From Fontimonas thermophila (lineage in GTDB: Bacteria > Pseudomonadota > Gammaproteobacteria > Nevskiales > Nevskiaceae): a DNA stretch of 51,127 nt. The notes beneath the pieces were generated by a model. The model did not search any database and was not told the DNA's origin. It saw nothing but the letters and a program-made list of their open reading frames with translations. The stretch spans positions 1-51,127 of the forward strand of contig NZ_FOOC01000014.1 of the NCBI RefSeq assembly GCF_900113085.1, given 5' to 3'. Within the stretch, counting starts at the first letter, position 1. Every line of letters begins with the position of its first letter. The position numbers and the translations under genes are program-made. Shown here one piece after another: positions 1 through 6,979 of the stretch.

Positions 1-87
1 CCGGCGGCACAGGTCCTTGACCGCCACGCCAGCCTCGGCCTCACGCAGAAAGCCGATGATCTGTTCTTCGGTAAACCGCTTCTTCAC
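1..87 (-). CDS. IS3-family transposase OrfA, N-terminal part (cut by window edge)
   Basis: The 29 readable codons begin with GTG at 85-87 and encode VKKRFTEEQIIGFLREAEAG followed by VAVKDLCRR. This is the hallmark N-terminus of the OrfA helix-turn-helix protein of IS3-type elements, which binds the terminal repeats and is normally fused to the OrfB integrase by programmed frameshifting. An AAGGAG ribosome site lies about six bases upstream of the GTG. The rest of OrfA and all of OrfB lie outside the window, so whether the element is intact cannot be judged. Confidence 0.85.
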   Translation of the reverse strand, partial: MKKRFTEEQIIGFLREAEAGVAVKDLCRR

Positions 88-161
88 GTCCAATCTCCTT
101 GTCGATGGGGATTGGACTCCAGATCGCGGTGCTACTCAAATGAGGGGGGACGTCGGGCACA
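1..161 (-). mobile_element. End of an IS3-family insertion sequence (partial)
   Basis: The left edge carries the start of an IS3-type orfA on the minus strand. Beyond its start codon lies a non-coding stretch resembling an IS terminus. Read on the minus strand, the outermost bases from 161 begin TGTGCCCGACG followed by a C-rich run, and IS3 elements usually begin with TG and end with CA. The exact boundary at 161 is my inference, because the other inverted repeat is outside the window. Confidence 0.5.
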
Positions 162-266
162 CGATTAATCCCGATCCCATCCCGAATGGAATCTGACATA
201 TACGTAACGGCCGTCTCATCTTCCCGTCAGCGGTGGCTTCGCAGAATACATACTGTGCAGTCGCAC

Positions 267-288
267 AAGGCATTGACAGAAATGCCTT
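267..288. promoter_or_regulatory. Perfect 8-bp inverted repeat upstream of the CopK-like gene
   Basis: AAGGCATT (267-274) and AATGCCTT (281-288) are perfect inverted copies around a 6-base spacer. The repeat ends 26 bases before the ATG of the CopK-like gene and overlaps a TTGACA hexamer at 273-278. It could be an operator for a metal-responsive regulator or a hairpin in the leader. No regulator gene is visible next to it, so its role is unproven. Confidence 0.4.
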
Positions 289-314
289 CACGTTTGATTG
301 AAAGGAGTGTAGAG

Positions 315-611
315 ATGAAAGCCAGGATTACCGCTGTTGTCGCCGCCACCGTGCTGAGCGCCATCGTAACCCCATCGTTCGCTGGTGACGCGGCAGCGGC
401 CAGCGCCAAGAAAATGTTCCTCCTCAAAGACGGTGGAACCCTGTATGTATTCGAGGACGGCAAGACGGCGCTGGAAGACAAGTTCGGACGGGCTATCCAC
501 CTGAAAGAGGGGCAATCGCTCGAAACGGTCGATGGCCAGAAGATTACAGCCAACGGCAACGAGGTCGCTCGACTCGATGGTCTTCTCCGTCAGGGTCATT
601 CCGGCGGTTGA
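315..611 (+). CDS. copK: CopK-family periplasmic copper-resistance protein, methionine-poor variant
   Basis: This 98-residue protein has a clear Sec signal peptide (residues 1-23, cleavage after SFA) and a mature part of about 75 residues, the size of CopK from Cupriavidus metallidurans. The pattern LKDGGTLYVFEDGK, then DKFGR, then ETVDGQKI, GNE and RLD..LR.GHS follows CopK closely. CopK is a small periplasmic beta-sandwich protein that binds Cu(I) through methionines and Cu(II) partly through a C-terminal histidine. From my memory of the reference sequence, Met28, Met38, Met44 and Met54 align here with Leu, Leu, Leu and Ala, while the His70 equivalent in QGHS is kept. Cu(I) binding by the classical site is therefore unlikely. 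I chose the ATG at 315 because a GAAAGGAG site precedes it and the signal peptide starts there; the open frame runs upstream to 186. No other cop genes are adjacent. Confidence 0.85.
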   Translation: MKARITAVVAATVLSAIVTPSFAGDAAAASAKKMFLLKDGGTLYVFEDGKTALEDKFGRAIHLKEGQSLETVDGQKITANGNEVARLDGLLRQGHSGG

Positions 612-1054
612 CTACTCGATTCAATTCGTGAACTGCACGCCAGCGGATGTCGGGCCAACTCGTTGACCAACACGCGCTGGCGGGCCATCGGTCATAGCTG
701 GGGCTAACCACTCGATGGTAGGCTGCGACGCTACCGGTCAATCGGCGCCGCACAAGGTGAGAGTCCGCCCTGCACTGACTGACCGGCGTTCATTGCCGAG
801 GCCATTGCGTCCACAACAACCCGCAGGATTGCCCGGGATTGCTCAATCGTTGAGAGAGTGGGTTGGATTCCGGTCGCCTCTGCACCACCACCCCTTGACT
901 TCCTGCTGTCTCTGCCGACAACGTGATCCTATGTAAATCAGCAACATAGGCTGATTTCTCGTGTCAGCGGATGGCAGAAAATCCCTTGCCAGCGCGCACG
1001 TTTTGCGGGAGCTTTGCGGGTAACCCAGCGCCTGGCCGCGACAGTTACCCGCAC
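612..1054. other. Non-coding stretch between copK and the integrase remnant
   Basis: I see no convincing gene here. The short open frames resemble no family and lack ribosome sites. Around 866-895 there is a string ending CTCTGCACCACCA that superficially resembles a tRNA 3' end, but no cloverleaf can be built upstream of it. Confidence 0.5.
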
Positions 1055-1345
1055 ATGCTCACGGTTCTGCAGATCAAGTCCGCCCGTGCTCCGGGCCGGC
1101 TCACCGACGGCGGCGGCCTGGTGCTCTGGCTGAGAGAGAACGGTCGGCACTGGTGGCGTCTGCGCTACCGCTACGCCGGGAAGGAGAACATGATCTCCTT
1201 GGGCGTCTGGCCGGACGTTGGTCTTGCCGAGGCCCGCCAGCGGCGCGAGGAAGCCCGGCGCCTGCTGGCCCGGGGGATCGACCCGGCGGCTTTGTCGCCG
1301 AGGTGCACGAACTCGACCTGCGCGAGGGTGGGCGCGATCAGATGA
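1055..1345 (+). pseudogene. Truncated P4-type tyrosine integrase (DUF4102 N-terminal domain only)
   Basis: Starting at ATG 1055, the reading MLTVLQIKSARAPGRLTDGG, then LVLWLRENGRHWWRLRYRY, GKENMISLGVWPDVGLAEAR and RLLARGIDPA matches the N-terminal arm-binding domain (DUF4102) of phage P4-like integrases. Such integrases are about 400 residues, but homology here stops near 1285 after about 78 residues. The frame then runs through unrelated sequence to a stop at 1343-1345. The core-binding and catalytic (R..H.R..Y) parts are missing. The downstream sequence belongs to an SRPBCC gene in another frame, so this is a deletion or recombination junction. The protein cannot be an active recombinase. 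Confidence 0.8.
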
Positions 1346-1568
1346 GCTTCATCAATCTCGGTACCGGGCAAGGTCACAGCTTCGGCGGTCGTTACCTCGA
1401 AGACAGCTTCGACGACGAACGACTGTCGGGCGGACGCTCGCGTACACCTTGCGCGCCGTGTCGGTCGGCACCGAGCTGACGGTGGAGCAAACGGGGCTAC
1501 CCGGTGCCATCCCTGCGCAAGCCTGCCGTCCGAGCTGGCAGCAGTTCTTCACTCTCTATGTCGGCTGA
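1288..1568 (+). pseudogene. SRPBCC (AHSA1-like) domain protein fragment, frameshifted
   Basis: In the frame of position 1153 the sequence reads FVAEVHELDLREGG, then MSFINLGTGQGHSFGGRYLE and SFDDERLSGG, the middle of an AHSA1/Hsp90-activator-like SRPBCC protein. After about 1430 the same family continues in a different frame as TLRAVSVGTELTVEQTGLPG, then AIPAQAC and SWQQ, before an early stop at 1566-1568. The N-terminal third and some internal residues are absent, and a frame change joins the two parts. SRPBCC proteins bind hydrophobic ligands in a deep cavity, but this copy is broken. It is joined directly to the integrase fragment on its left. Confidence 0.75.
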
Positions 1569-1654
1569 CCCTAGGGCTCATCCGGCGCAATGGCGCCTGG
1601 TGGATCGCGCACGAACATCATTCCGCACCTCACCCCCTCGAAGCTCCGGAGACC
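1559..1654 (+). pseudogene. SnoaL-like / DUF4440 fragment (C-terminal strands)
   Basis: In the frame of 1565 the translation reads RLTLGLIRRNGAWWIAHEHH followed by SAPHPLE. This resembles the last two strands of SnoaL-like or DUF4440 proteins, whose C-terminus commonly reads like TLGLRRIDGRW.I.HEHHS.P. Only about 30 residues remain and there is no start codon. It overlaps the end of the SRPBCC remnant and precedes a VOC remnant. The assignment rests on this short motif. Confidence 0.5.
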
Positions 1655-1682
1655 GCCCGGCTGAGCAACTGCCTGGACCCGC

Positions 1683-2012
<330 letters not shown>

Positions 2013-2341
2013 CGGCTGCAAACTGAGCGCCGCTGCCGGTGTTCACGATGCGGGTGGGTGCGCGCCGTCCTTGGCCGCAGTCATTCGTGGCCATCGACCT
2101 GAAGACATCGAGAACGTCCATCGGGGACGAAAATACCCACCGACACGCTCAAGCCGGCGAGCGTCATGAAGTGTCATGCGATCACAGGGCGCGCGACCCG
2201 CGTGTGGACGCGGTGCTGACTGAGGCTCGGCTGGGTCTCAGCCGGAATGGGTGTGGGGTGGCGGCTCCCGAAGAAACTCGGCGCGGTGCGAGCATCTATT
2301 CTGTTCTTTAGGCACCGTCCGCGCATCCCGCACGTGACGGT
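2013..2341. other. Gene-poor stretch
   Basis: This stretch separates the decayed fragments from the acyl-CoA dehydrogenase gene. I recognise no gene in any frame. The open frames seen here are compositionally ordinary shadows without ribosome sites. Confidence 0.5.
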
Positions 2342-2372
2342 ACACCGCCCGCCAGCGAATGGCGGGCGGTGT
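2342..2372 (-). terminator. Strong hairpin after the acyl-CoA dehydrogenase gene
   Basis: Bases 2342-2354 and 2360-2372 form a perfect 13-bp stem with a GCGAA loop, directly after the leftward stop codon at 2375-2377. There is no U-tract on the minus strand, so it may act as an mRNA 3' stabiliser or a Rho-assisted terminator. Confidence 0.6.
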
Positions 2373-2374
2373 GC

Positions 2375-3574
2375 TCAGGCGGCTTGCGGGGCTTTGCGCT
2401 GCTCGTTCTTGCGCTTGCCGGGCAGGATGCCCATCGCCTTGCAGATGATGCCGAGCATAATTTCGTCGGCGCCGCCGCCGATCGACACCAGACGGGTGTC
2501 GCGATAGGCGCGTGCGACTTTGTTTTCCCACATGAAGCCTTGTCCGCCCCAGAACTGGAGCAGCGCGTCGGTGACTTCACGGGAGACGCGGCCGACCTTG
2601 AGTTTGCACATCGACGCCAGCATCGCGATGTGCTCGGGTGTGTGCTTGCCGGAGATGTACTCTTCCGTGGTCTGGTAGATGAGCGCCTTGAGTGCCTCGA
2701 CCTCGGTGCGCAGCTCGGCAATGCGGAAGTGCACGTACTGATTGTCGAGGATCGACTGGCCGAACGCCTGGCGTTGCGCGGTGTAGTCGATCGTCTCTTG
2801 GATCAGATTGAGCAGTCCGTCGATACCGCTCGCGGCGCCGAACAGCCGCTCTTCCTGGAACTGCATCATCTGGTACATGAAGCCCAGGCCCTCCTGGCCG
2901 ATGAGGTTGCGGCGTGGGACGCGGACGTTGTCGAAGAAGATCATCGCCGTGTCGGACGCACGCATGCCGAGTTTGTCGAGTTTGGTCTTGCGGTCGATGC
3001 CTTTGGCGTCCATCGGCACGATGATCAGGCTCTTGTTCTGGTGCGGCTTGCCCTCAGAGGTATTCACCAGCACGCAGGCCCAGTCCGACTGCGTGCCGTT
3101 CGTGATCCACATCTTCGAGCCGTTGATCACGTAGTCGCCATCTTCCTTGCGTGCCCAGGTCTTGATACCGGCGACGTCGGAGCCGGCACCGGCTTCCGAT
3201 ACCGCGATCGATACGACCATCTCGCCGCGGATCGCGGGTTCCAGATACTCCTTCTTCAGTTCTTTGGAGCCGAAGCGCGCGAGAGCCGGTGTGGCCATGT
3301 CGGTCTGCACGCCGATGCCCATCGGCACGGCACCGCAAGTGCAGTTGCCCAGCGCCTGCGCGAACATCACCTCGAAGGAGTAATCCAGACCCAGACCGCC
3401 GTGCTCGGTTGGTTTGGTGATGCCAAGCAAGCCGAGTGTGCCCATCTTGCGCAGTACCTCGTGCGCGGGCCAGATGCCGGCAGCCTCCCATTCGTCGACA
3501 TGTGGATTGATCTCGTCTTCGACGAATTTCTTCACCGTCCGATACAGCTCCTGGTGCTCATGGGTAATCTGCAT
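2375..3574 (-). CDS. Acyl-CoA dehydrogenase (AtuD/citronellyl-CoA dehydrogenase-like)
   Basis: The 399-residue protein has the full acyl-CoA dehydrogenase fold: N-terminal helical domain (1-115), middle beta domain with the flavin/substrate signature SEAGAGSD at 126-133 and WITNG further on, and C-terminal helical domain with R.AFGQ and FWGGQGF. The likely catalytic base is the Glu of GGGADEIM near residue 371. It oxidises an acyl-CoA to the enoyl-CoA, passing electrons to ETF; the substrate is not readable. The N-terminus resembles AtuD-type enzymes of branched-chain isoprenoid catabolism, but no other atu genes are present. I chose the ATG at 3572-3574 because GGAGAA precedes it; an upstream in-frame ATG would add 11 residues. 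Confidence 0.9.
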   Translation of the reverse strand: MQITHEHQELYRTVKKFVEDEINPHVDEWEAAGIWPAHEVLRKMGTLGLLGITKPTEHGGLGLDYSFEVMFAQALGNCTCGAVPMGIGVQTDMATPALARFGSKELKKEYLEPAIRGEMVVSIAVSEAGAGSDVAGIKTWARKEDGDYVINGSKMWITNGTQSDWACVLVNTSEGKPHQNKSLIIVPMDAKGIDRKTKLDKLGMRASDTAMIFFDNVRVPRRNLIGQEGLGFMYQMMQFQEERLFGAASGIDGLLNLIQETIDYTAQRQAFGQSILDNQYVHFRIAELRTEVEALKALIYQTTEEYISGKHTPEHIAMLASMCKLKVGRVSREVTDALLQFWGGQGFMWENKVARAYRDTRLVSIGGGADEIMLGIICKAMGILPGKRKNEQRKAPQAA

Positions 3575-3691
3575 TTCCGTTCTCCGCTGCGCTTTTCGTG
3601 CCGGCATTTATAGGCGTGTTGTGCATGTGGGTCAAACTTGCGCGCCGCCTGGCTTGGGTATCGGTAATCTCGCGTTCCACAACGCGCCTGC

Positions 3692-4480
3692 TTAAGGTGA
3701 GTGAAGCGGGGCGACGTCGAGCTCGAACAGGACCGGCCAGCATTTGCCGGTGACGTAGAAGCGATCCGATGCCGGATCGTGCGCAATGCCGTTGAGCACA
3801 TGCTCGTGTTCGTCCCAACCGGCGGGTTTGTCGAAACGCGATTTGAGCGGTGCGAGGTCGAGCCATGCGCGCACGCGGCCATCGGCCGGGTCGATGGCGG
3901 CGATGCGATCACTCTTCCAGACGTTGGCGAAGATCAGGCCACGCGCGTATTCCAGCTCGTTGAGCCGATCGACCGCACGTCCTTCCGCGGTCACCTGCAG
4001 TTCGCGCACGATCCGGAAGTCATCCGGATGACGGTAGCGCAAGGTGGCGCTGCCGTCGCTCATGATCAGATGCGCAGCGTCGTGCGTGAGTCCCCAGCCC
4101 TGACCCGAGTAGGTATGCCGGCCGACTGGGACCAAGTCGAGATCGAAGACCAACGCGATGCGCTCGAGCCACGTCAACAGCATCACGCGGTCGCGCCAGA
4201 TGGTGATGCCCTCGGCGAAGAAGTGAGGCGCAAGGCGCGTTTCACGCAGAATCGTGCCGGTCTCTAGTTCCTTTATGTAGAGCGCGGAGCGGCCATACAG
4301 CCCCGCGCTCTCGAAGAGTTTGCCTTCGTGCAGTTCGAGTCCTTGCGTGTAATGCGCGATGTCGTGTGTGAGCGTGCGCAGCACGCGCCATTGCAGCATC
4401 GGCGGTGGTTGTGCGCGTGCGCTCACTGCCGTGCAGCAACAGCACAACAGCGCAATGATCAGTATCGAGTGTCGGTACAT
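3692..4480 (-). CDS. Glutaminyl-peptide cyclotransferase (glutamine cyclotransferase family)
   Basis: The 262-residue protein has a signal peptide (about residues 1-23, with a Cys-rich hydrophobic core) and the beta-propeller signature of glutamine cyclotransferases: FTQGL-like YTQGLELHEGKLFESAGLYG, EGIT, LTW, GQGWGLTHD, LNELEY, IFANVW, VLNGIAHD and FYVTGK.WP. These enzymes convert N-terminal glutamine of exported peptides to pyroglutamate with release of ammonia. The signal peptide places it in the periplasm. It is transcribed leftward toward the acyl-CoA dehydrogenase gene with a gap of about 117 bases, so the two may or may not be co-transcribed. Length and motifs are complete. Confidence 0.9.
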   Translation of the reverse strand: MYRHSILIIALLCCCCTAVSARAQPPPMLQWRVLRTLTHDIAHYTQGLELHEGKLFESAGLYGRSALYIKELETGTILRETRLAPHFFAEGITIWRDRVMLLTWLERIALVFDLDLVPVGRHTYSGQGWGLTHDAAHLIMSDGSATLRYRHPDDFRIVRELQVTAEGRAVDRLNELEYARGLIFANVWKSDRIAAIDPADGRVRAWLDLAPLKSRFDKPAGWDEHEHVLNGIAHDPASDRFYVTGKCWPVLFELDVAPLHSP

Positions 4481-4634
4481 GGCACGGTGCGTCGGTGATG
4501 TGCCTCATTGTGTGCGCAAAAAGGCGTTTGCTTTAATTTTTTTTTATCGGTAAAAATTCACAGCGTGGAAATGCATTGTGCGTTTCCAAACCTGAGCGGA
4601 GTGTTCCGCGACTGTCCTGCACGGAGGATGTGAG

Positions 4635-4778
4635 ATGGTGATGAAGAAGGCGACGAAGAAGGCAGCGAAGAAACCGGCGGCGAAGAAGATCGCGAAGAAG
4701 GTCGCGAAGAAAGTGGCCAAGAAAGCGACGAAGAAAGCCGCCAAGAAGGCGGTCAAGAAGGCTGCGGCGAGGAAGTAA
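4635..4778 (+). CDS. Lys/Ala-rich histone H1-like small basic protein (47 aa)
   Basis: This short gene encodes 47 residues made almost wholly of Lys and Ala: MVMKKATKKAAKKPAAKK, then a tetrad repeat (AKKV, AKKV, AKKA, TKKA, AKKA, VKKA) ending AAARK. About half the residues are lysine, and there is one proline. GGAGG at 4623-4627, seven bases before the ATG, supports translation. Composition resembles the C-terminal tails of eukaryotic H1 and bacterial H1-like proteins (HctB, AlgP), which bind and condense DNA non-specifically. A nucleoid or RNA-binding role is an inference. Codons alternate AAG and AAA with varied alanine codons, as expected of a selected protein rather than a simple DNA repeat. 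Confidence 0.75.
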   Translation: MVMKKATKKAAKKPAAKKIAKKVAKKVAKKATKKAAKKAVKKAAARK

Positions 4779-4792
4779 TCGGCTCACCGCCG

Positions 4793-4844
4793 ACGGGCGG
4801 CCCGCACGTCAGCTTCGCGACATCGACCGCTTGCCGCCCGTTTT
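4793..4844 (+). terminator. Candidate terminator after the histone-like gene
   Basis: ACGGGCGGC (4793-4801) pairs perfectly with GCCGCCCGT (4833-4841) and is followed by TTTT. The loop is long (31 bases), so efficiency is uncertain. Confidence 0.45.
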
Positions 4845-5006
4845 CAAAAGCAGGTTGTACACGCTGCACCACTTGCGCCGCGGCTGCCCGCCCACAGGAG
4901 TGGCCGCGCCTTCTTTCAGCCCGCAATGGGCGTTTTCTCTTCTCTATCCCCCGATCGATCCAGGCATCGCTTGTGCGGTGGCAGAGTCTGTCAAGAAGAT
5001 TTTCCG

Positions 5007-5873
5007 ATGACCAAGAGCATGACCGGATATGCGCGTGTCGAGCGCGCGGACGAGTGGGGGCGTATCGGCTGGGAACTGCGCGCCGTCAACCACCGCTATC
5101 TCGACGTGCAGTTCAAGATGCCCGAGGAGTTCCGCATCATCGAAAGCGAGCTGCGGCAGCTCGCCGGCGCGCGTCTGTCCCGCGGCAAGGTCGAATGTTT
5201 GTTGCGCTATCAACGTGAGAGTATGCCGGGCGAGCGTATCGAGCTGGATTACCGTCGCCTTGCGCAGCTACGCCAGGCACTCGACACCGTCAACGCCGAG
5301 TTCGGCGCCACCACGGCGCCCGAGCCGATGCGCGTGCTGAGTTTCCCTGGCGTGGTGCGTGAGGAGCGGCCCGATCTCGCGCCGTTGCTCGCGCAGGCGC
5401 GCGCTCTGTTTGTCGATGCGCTCGATGAGTTCACGGCTTTCCGTGTCAGCGAGGGCCGGCGTCTGGCGCAGTTTCTTCTCGAACGCTGCGAGGCGCTGCT
5501 GGTGCTCGTGCAGCAGATACGTGCACGGCATGGGCTGGTGCGCGACCAGTGGCTCGCACGCTTGCGCGCCCGTTGTCTGGAGCTGGGCGTCGAAGTCGAG
5601 CCGCAGCGTCTGGCACAGGAAGTCGTACTCACCGCGCAGCGGCTCGACATCGAAGAGGAGATGTCGCGCCTGGTGAGCCATATCGAGGAAGTGCGACAAG
5701 CGCTTGCGCGCGAGGACGCGGTCGGGCGCAAACTGGACTTTCTGATGCAGGAACTCAATCGCGAAGCCAATACCACGGCGTCGAAATCGCAGGATGCCGA
5801 GATGACGCGGCTGGCCGTGGAGATGAAAGTGATCATCGAGCAGATGCGCGAGCAGGTTCAGAACATTGAGTGA
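5007..5873 (+). CDS. yicC: YicC/YloC-family endoribonuclease
   Basis: The 288-residue protein starts with the family hallmark MTKSMTGYAR, followed by RAVNHRYLD and an FPGVV motif. The C-terminal DUF1732 part contains the conserved DIEEEMSRLVSHIEEVR, GRKLDFLMQELNREANTTASK and the terminal E.MREQVQNIE. YicC of E. coli is an endoribonuclease implicated in sRNA turnover, acting in the cytoplasm as an oligomer. It lies 37 bases upstream of gmk, the usual neighbour in proteobacteria. I chose the ATG at 5007 because family homology starts there; the open frame begins 27 codons earlier. The ribosome site (AAGAAG) is weak. Confidence 0.93.
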   Translation: MTKSMTGYARVERADEWGRIGWELRAVNHRYLDVQFKMPEEFRIIESELRQLAGARLSRGKVECLLRYQRESMPGERIELDYRRLAQLRQALDTVNAEFGATTAPEPMRVLSFPGVVREERPDLAPLLAQARALFVDALDEFTAFRVSEGRRLAQFLLERCEALLVLVQQIRARHGLVRDQWLARLRARCLELGVEVEPQRLAQEVVLTAQRLDIEEEMSRLVSHIEEVRQALAREDAVGRKLDFLMQELNREANTTASKSQDAEMTRLAVEMKVIIEQMREQVQNIE

Positions 5874-5910
5874 GCGTAGTAGAACAGCCGCGCTATGAGC
5901 GACCCAGAGC

Positions 5911-6540
5911 ATGGTTGAGGGCAATCTCTACATCGTTTCCGCGCCGAGCGGCGGGGGCAAGACCAGCCTGACCCGCGCGCTTTTGCCGCGGCTCGCGCAG
6001 AGCGGGATCGAAGCCGTGATCTCGGTGTCGTACACGACGCGTGCGCCCCGTCCCGGCGAGCAGGAAGGGGTGCACTATCACTTCGTCGATGAGGCCACGT
6101 TCGTTTCGATGATCGACGCCGGCGCGTTTCTGGAGCATGCCGAGGTTTTCGGGCGGCGCTACGGCACGGGACGCCAGCGCACCGAGCAACTGCTGGCATC
6201 CGGCTACGATGTGATTCTCGACATCGACTGGCAGGGCGCCCGTCAGGTCCGCAGCCGTATTCCCAGTGCCCAGGGTATTTTCATCCTGCCGCCGTCGCTG
6301 TCCGAGCTGGAGCGGCGGTTGCGCGCGCGCAGCCAGGACGACGAGGCGACGATCGCGCGGCGAATGCGCGAGGCGTGCCAGGAGATGTCCCATTACGGTG
6401 AGTATGACTATGTGATCGTCAATGACGATTTCGACCGCGCGCTCGAGCAGCTCGCGGCCGTGTTCATTGCCGGGCGGCTGCGGTGTGCGCGCCAGACCCG
6501 CGTCCTGGCCCCGCTGATCACGGCGCTGCTGGCCAAATAA
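5911..6540 (+). CDS. gmk: Guanylate kinase
   Basis: The 209-residue enzyme catalyses GMP + ATP to GDP + ADP in the cytoplasm. The P-loop SAPSGGGKTSL lies at residues 10-20. It is followed by the GMP-binding SVSYTTRAPRPGE.EGVHYHFV, then EHAEVFG..YGT, ILDIDWQGA and the lid region RLRARSQDDEATIARRM. Length matches the family. It lies between yicC and rpoZ, a conserved cluster feeding guanine nucleotide supply and RNA polymerase assembly. The ATG at 5911 gives the usual short N-terminus, with only a weak AGAG-type ribosome site in front of it. Confidence 0.97.
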   Translation: MVEGNLYIVSAPSGGGKTSLTRALLPRLAQSGIEAVISVSYTTRAPRPGEQEGVHYHFVDEATFVSMIDAGAFLEHAEVFGRRYGTGRQRTEQLLASGYDVILDIDWQGARQVRSRIPSAQGIFILPPSLSELERRLRARSQDDEATIARRMREACQEMSHYGEYDYVIVNDDFDRALEQLAAVFIAGRLRCARQTRVLAPLITALLAK

Positions 6541-6592
6541 GCGCCATTTCCGTTAAACTCCCGCCCCTTTTCGATGGACCTGCGGTGAAATC

Positions 6593-6856
6593 ATGGCCCG
6601 AGTCACGGTAGAAGACTGCCTCGTCAAGATTCCCAACCAGTTCGATCTGACGCTGGTGGCGGCCAAGCGCGCGCGTCAGCTCGCCCGTGGCGCCGAATCG
6701 CATCTGCCATGGGGCAATCACAAATCGACGGTGCTGGCCCTGCGTGAAATCGCCGAGGGGCACGTCGGCCGCGAGGTACTCGACGAGGCCGACCTGCCGG
6801 CGGTACAGCAGCCGAAGATGGAGCTCGAGGCACTCGACCCGTCTTTCGACGCTTGA
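6593..6856 (+). CDS. rpoZ: RNA polymerase omega subunit
   Basis: The 87-residue protein has the omega signature [10 protein letters not shown], then [14 protein letters not shown] and [14 protein letters not shown], with HKST in place of the more common KVTV-type segment. Omega promotes beta-prime folding and RNA polymerase assembly and contributes one of the ppGpp sites. It follows gmk by 52 bases. In many gammaproteobacteria spoT comes next, but here a terminator and an acyl-CoA dehydrogenase gene follow. The acidic tail is of normal length. Confidence 0.96.
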   Translation: MARVTVEDCLVKIPNQFDLTLVAAKRARQLARGAESHLPWGNHKSTVLALREIAEGHVGREVLDEADLPAVQQPKMELEALDPSFDA

Positions 6857-6877
6857 AGTCACCATCGATGGCTGACG

Positions 6878-6904
6878 AAAACCCGCGCCGTGCGCGGGTT
6901 TTTT
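6878..6904 (+). terminator. Rho-independent terminator of yicC-gmk-rpoZ
   Basis: CCCGCGC (6882-6888) pairs with GCGCGGG (6892-6898) around a 3-base loop, flanked by AAAA before and TTTTTT after. It begins 21 bases past the rpoZ stop. Confidence 0.85.
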
Positions 6905-6979
6905 ATCGGTGCGTGCTTGACCGTTGCCGCGAGACGTGGCTGCCGTTACCGTGCGTGGCGGGCCATCCGGGAATCTCCC

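Noticed and set aside
273-301. TTGACA before copK as a classical -35 element
   Set aside because: A convincing -10 hexamer at the correct distance is missing, and the TTGACA lies inside the palindrome listed as a feature.
866-895. String ending CTCTGCACCACCA resembling a tRNA or tmRNA 3' end beside the integrase remnant (possible attL)
   Set aside because: The T loop reads TTGGATT rather than TTCGATT, the T stem does not pair, and no acceptor partner, anticodon arm or tmRNA tag could be found upstream.
2369-3613. 414-codon plus-strand frame opposite the acyl-CoA dehydrogenase gene
   Set aside because: It is the antisense of a clearly conserved enzyme, with no family match and no ribosome site.
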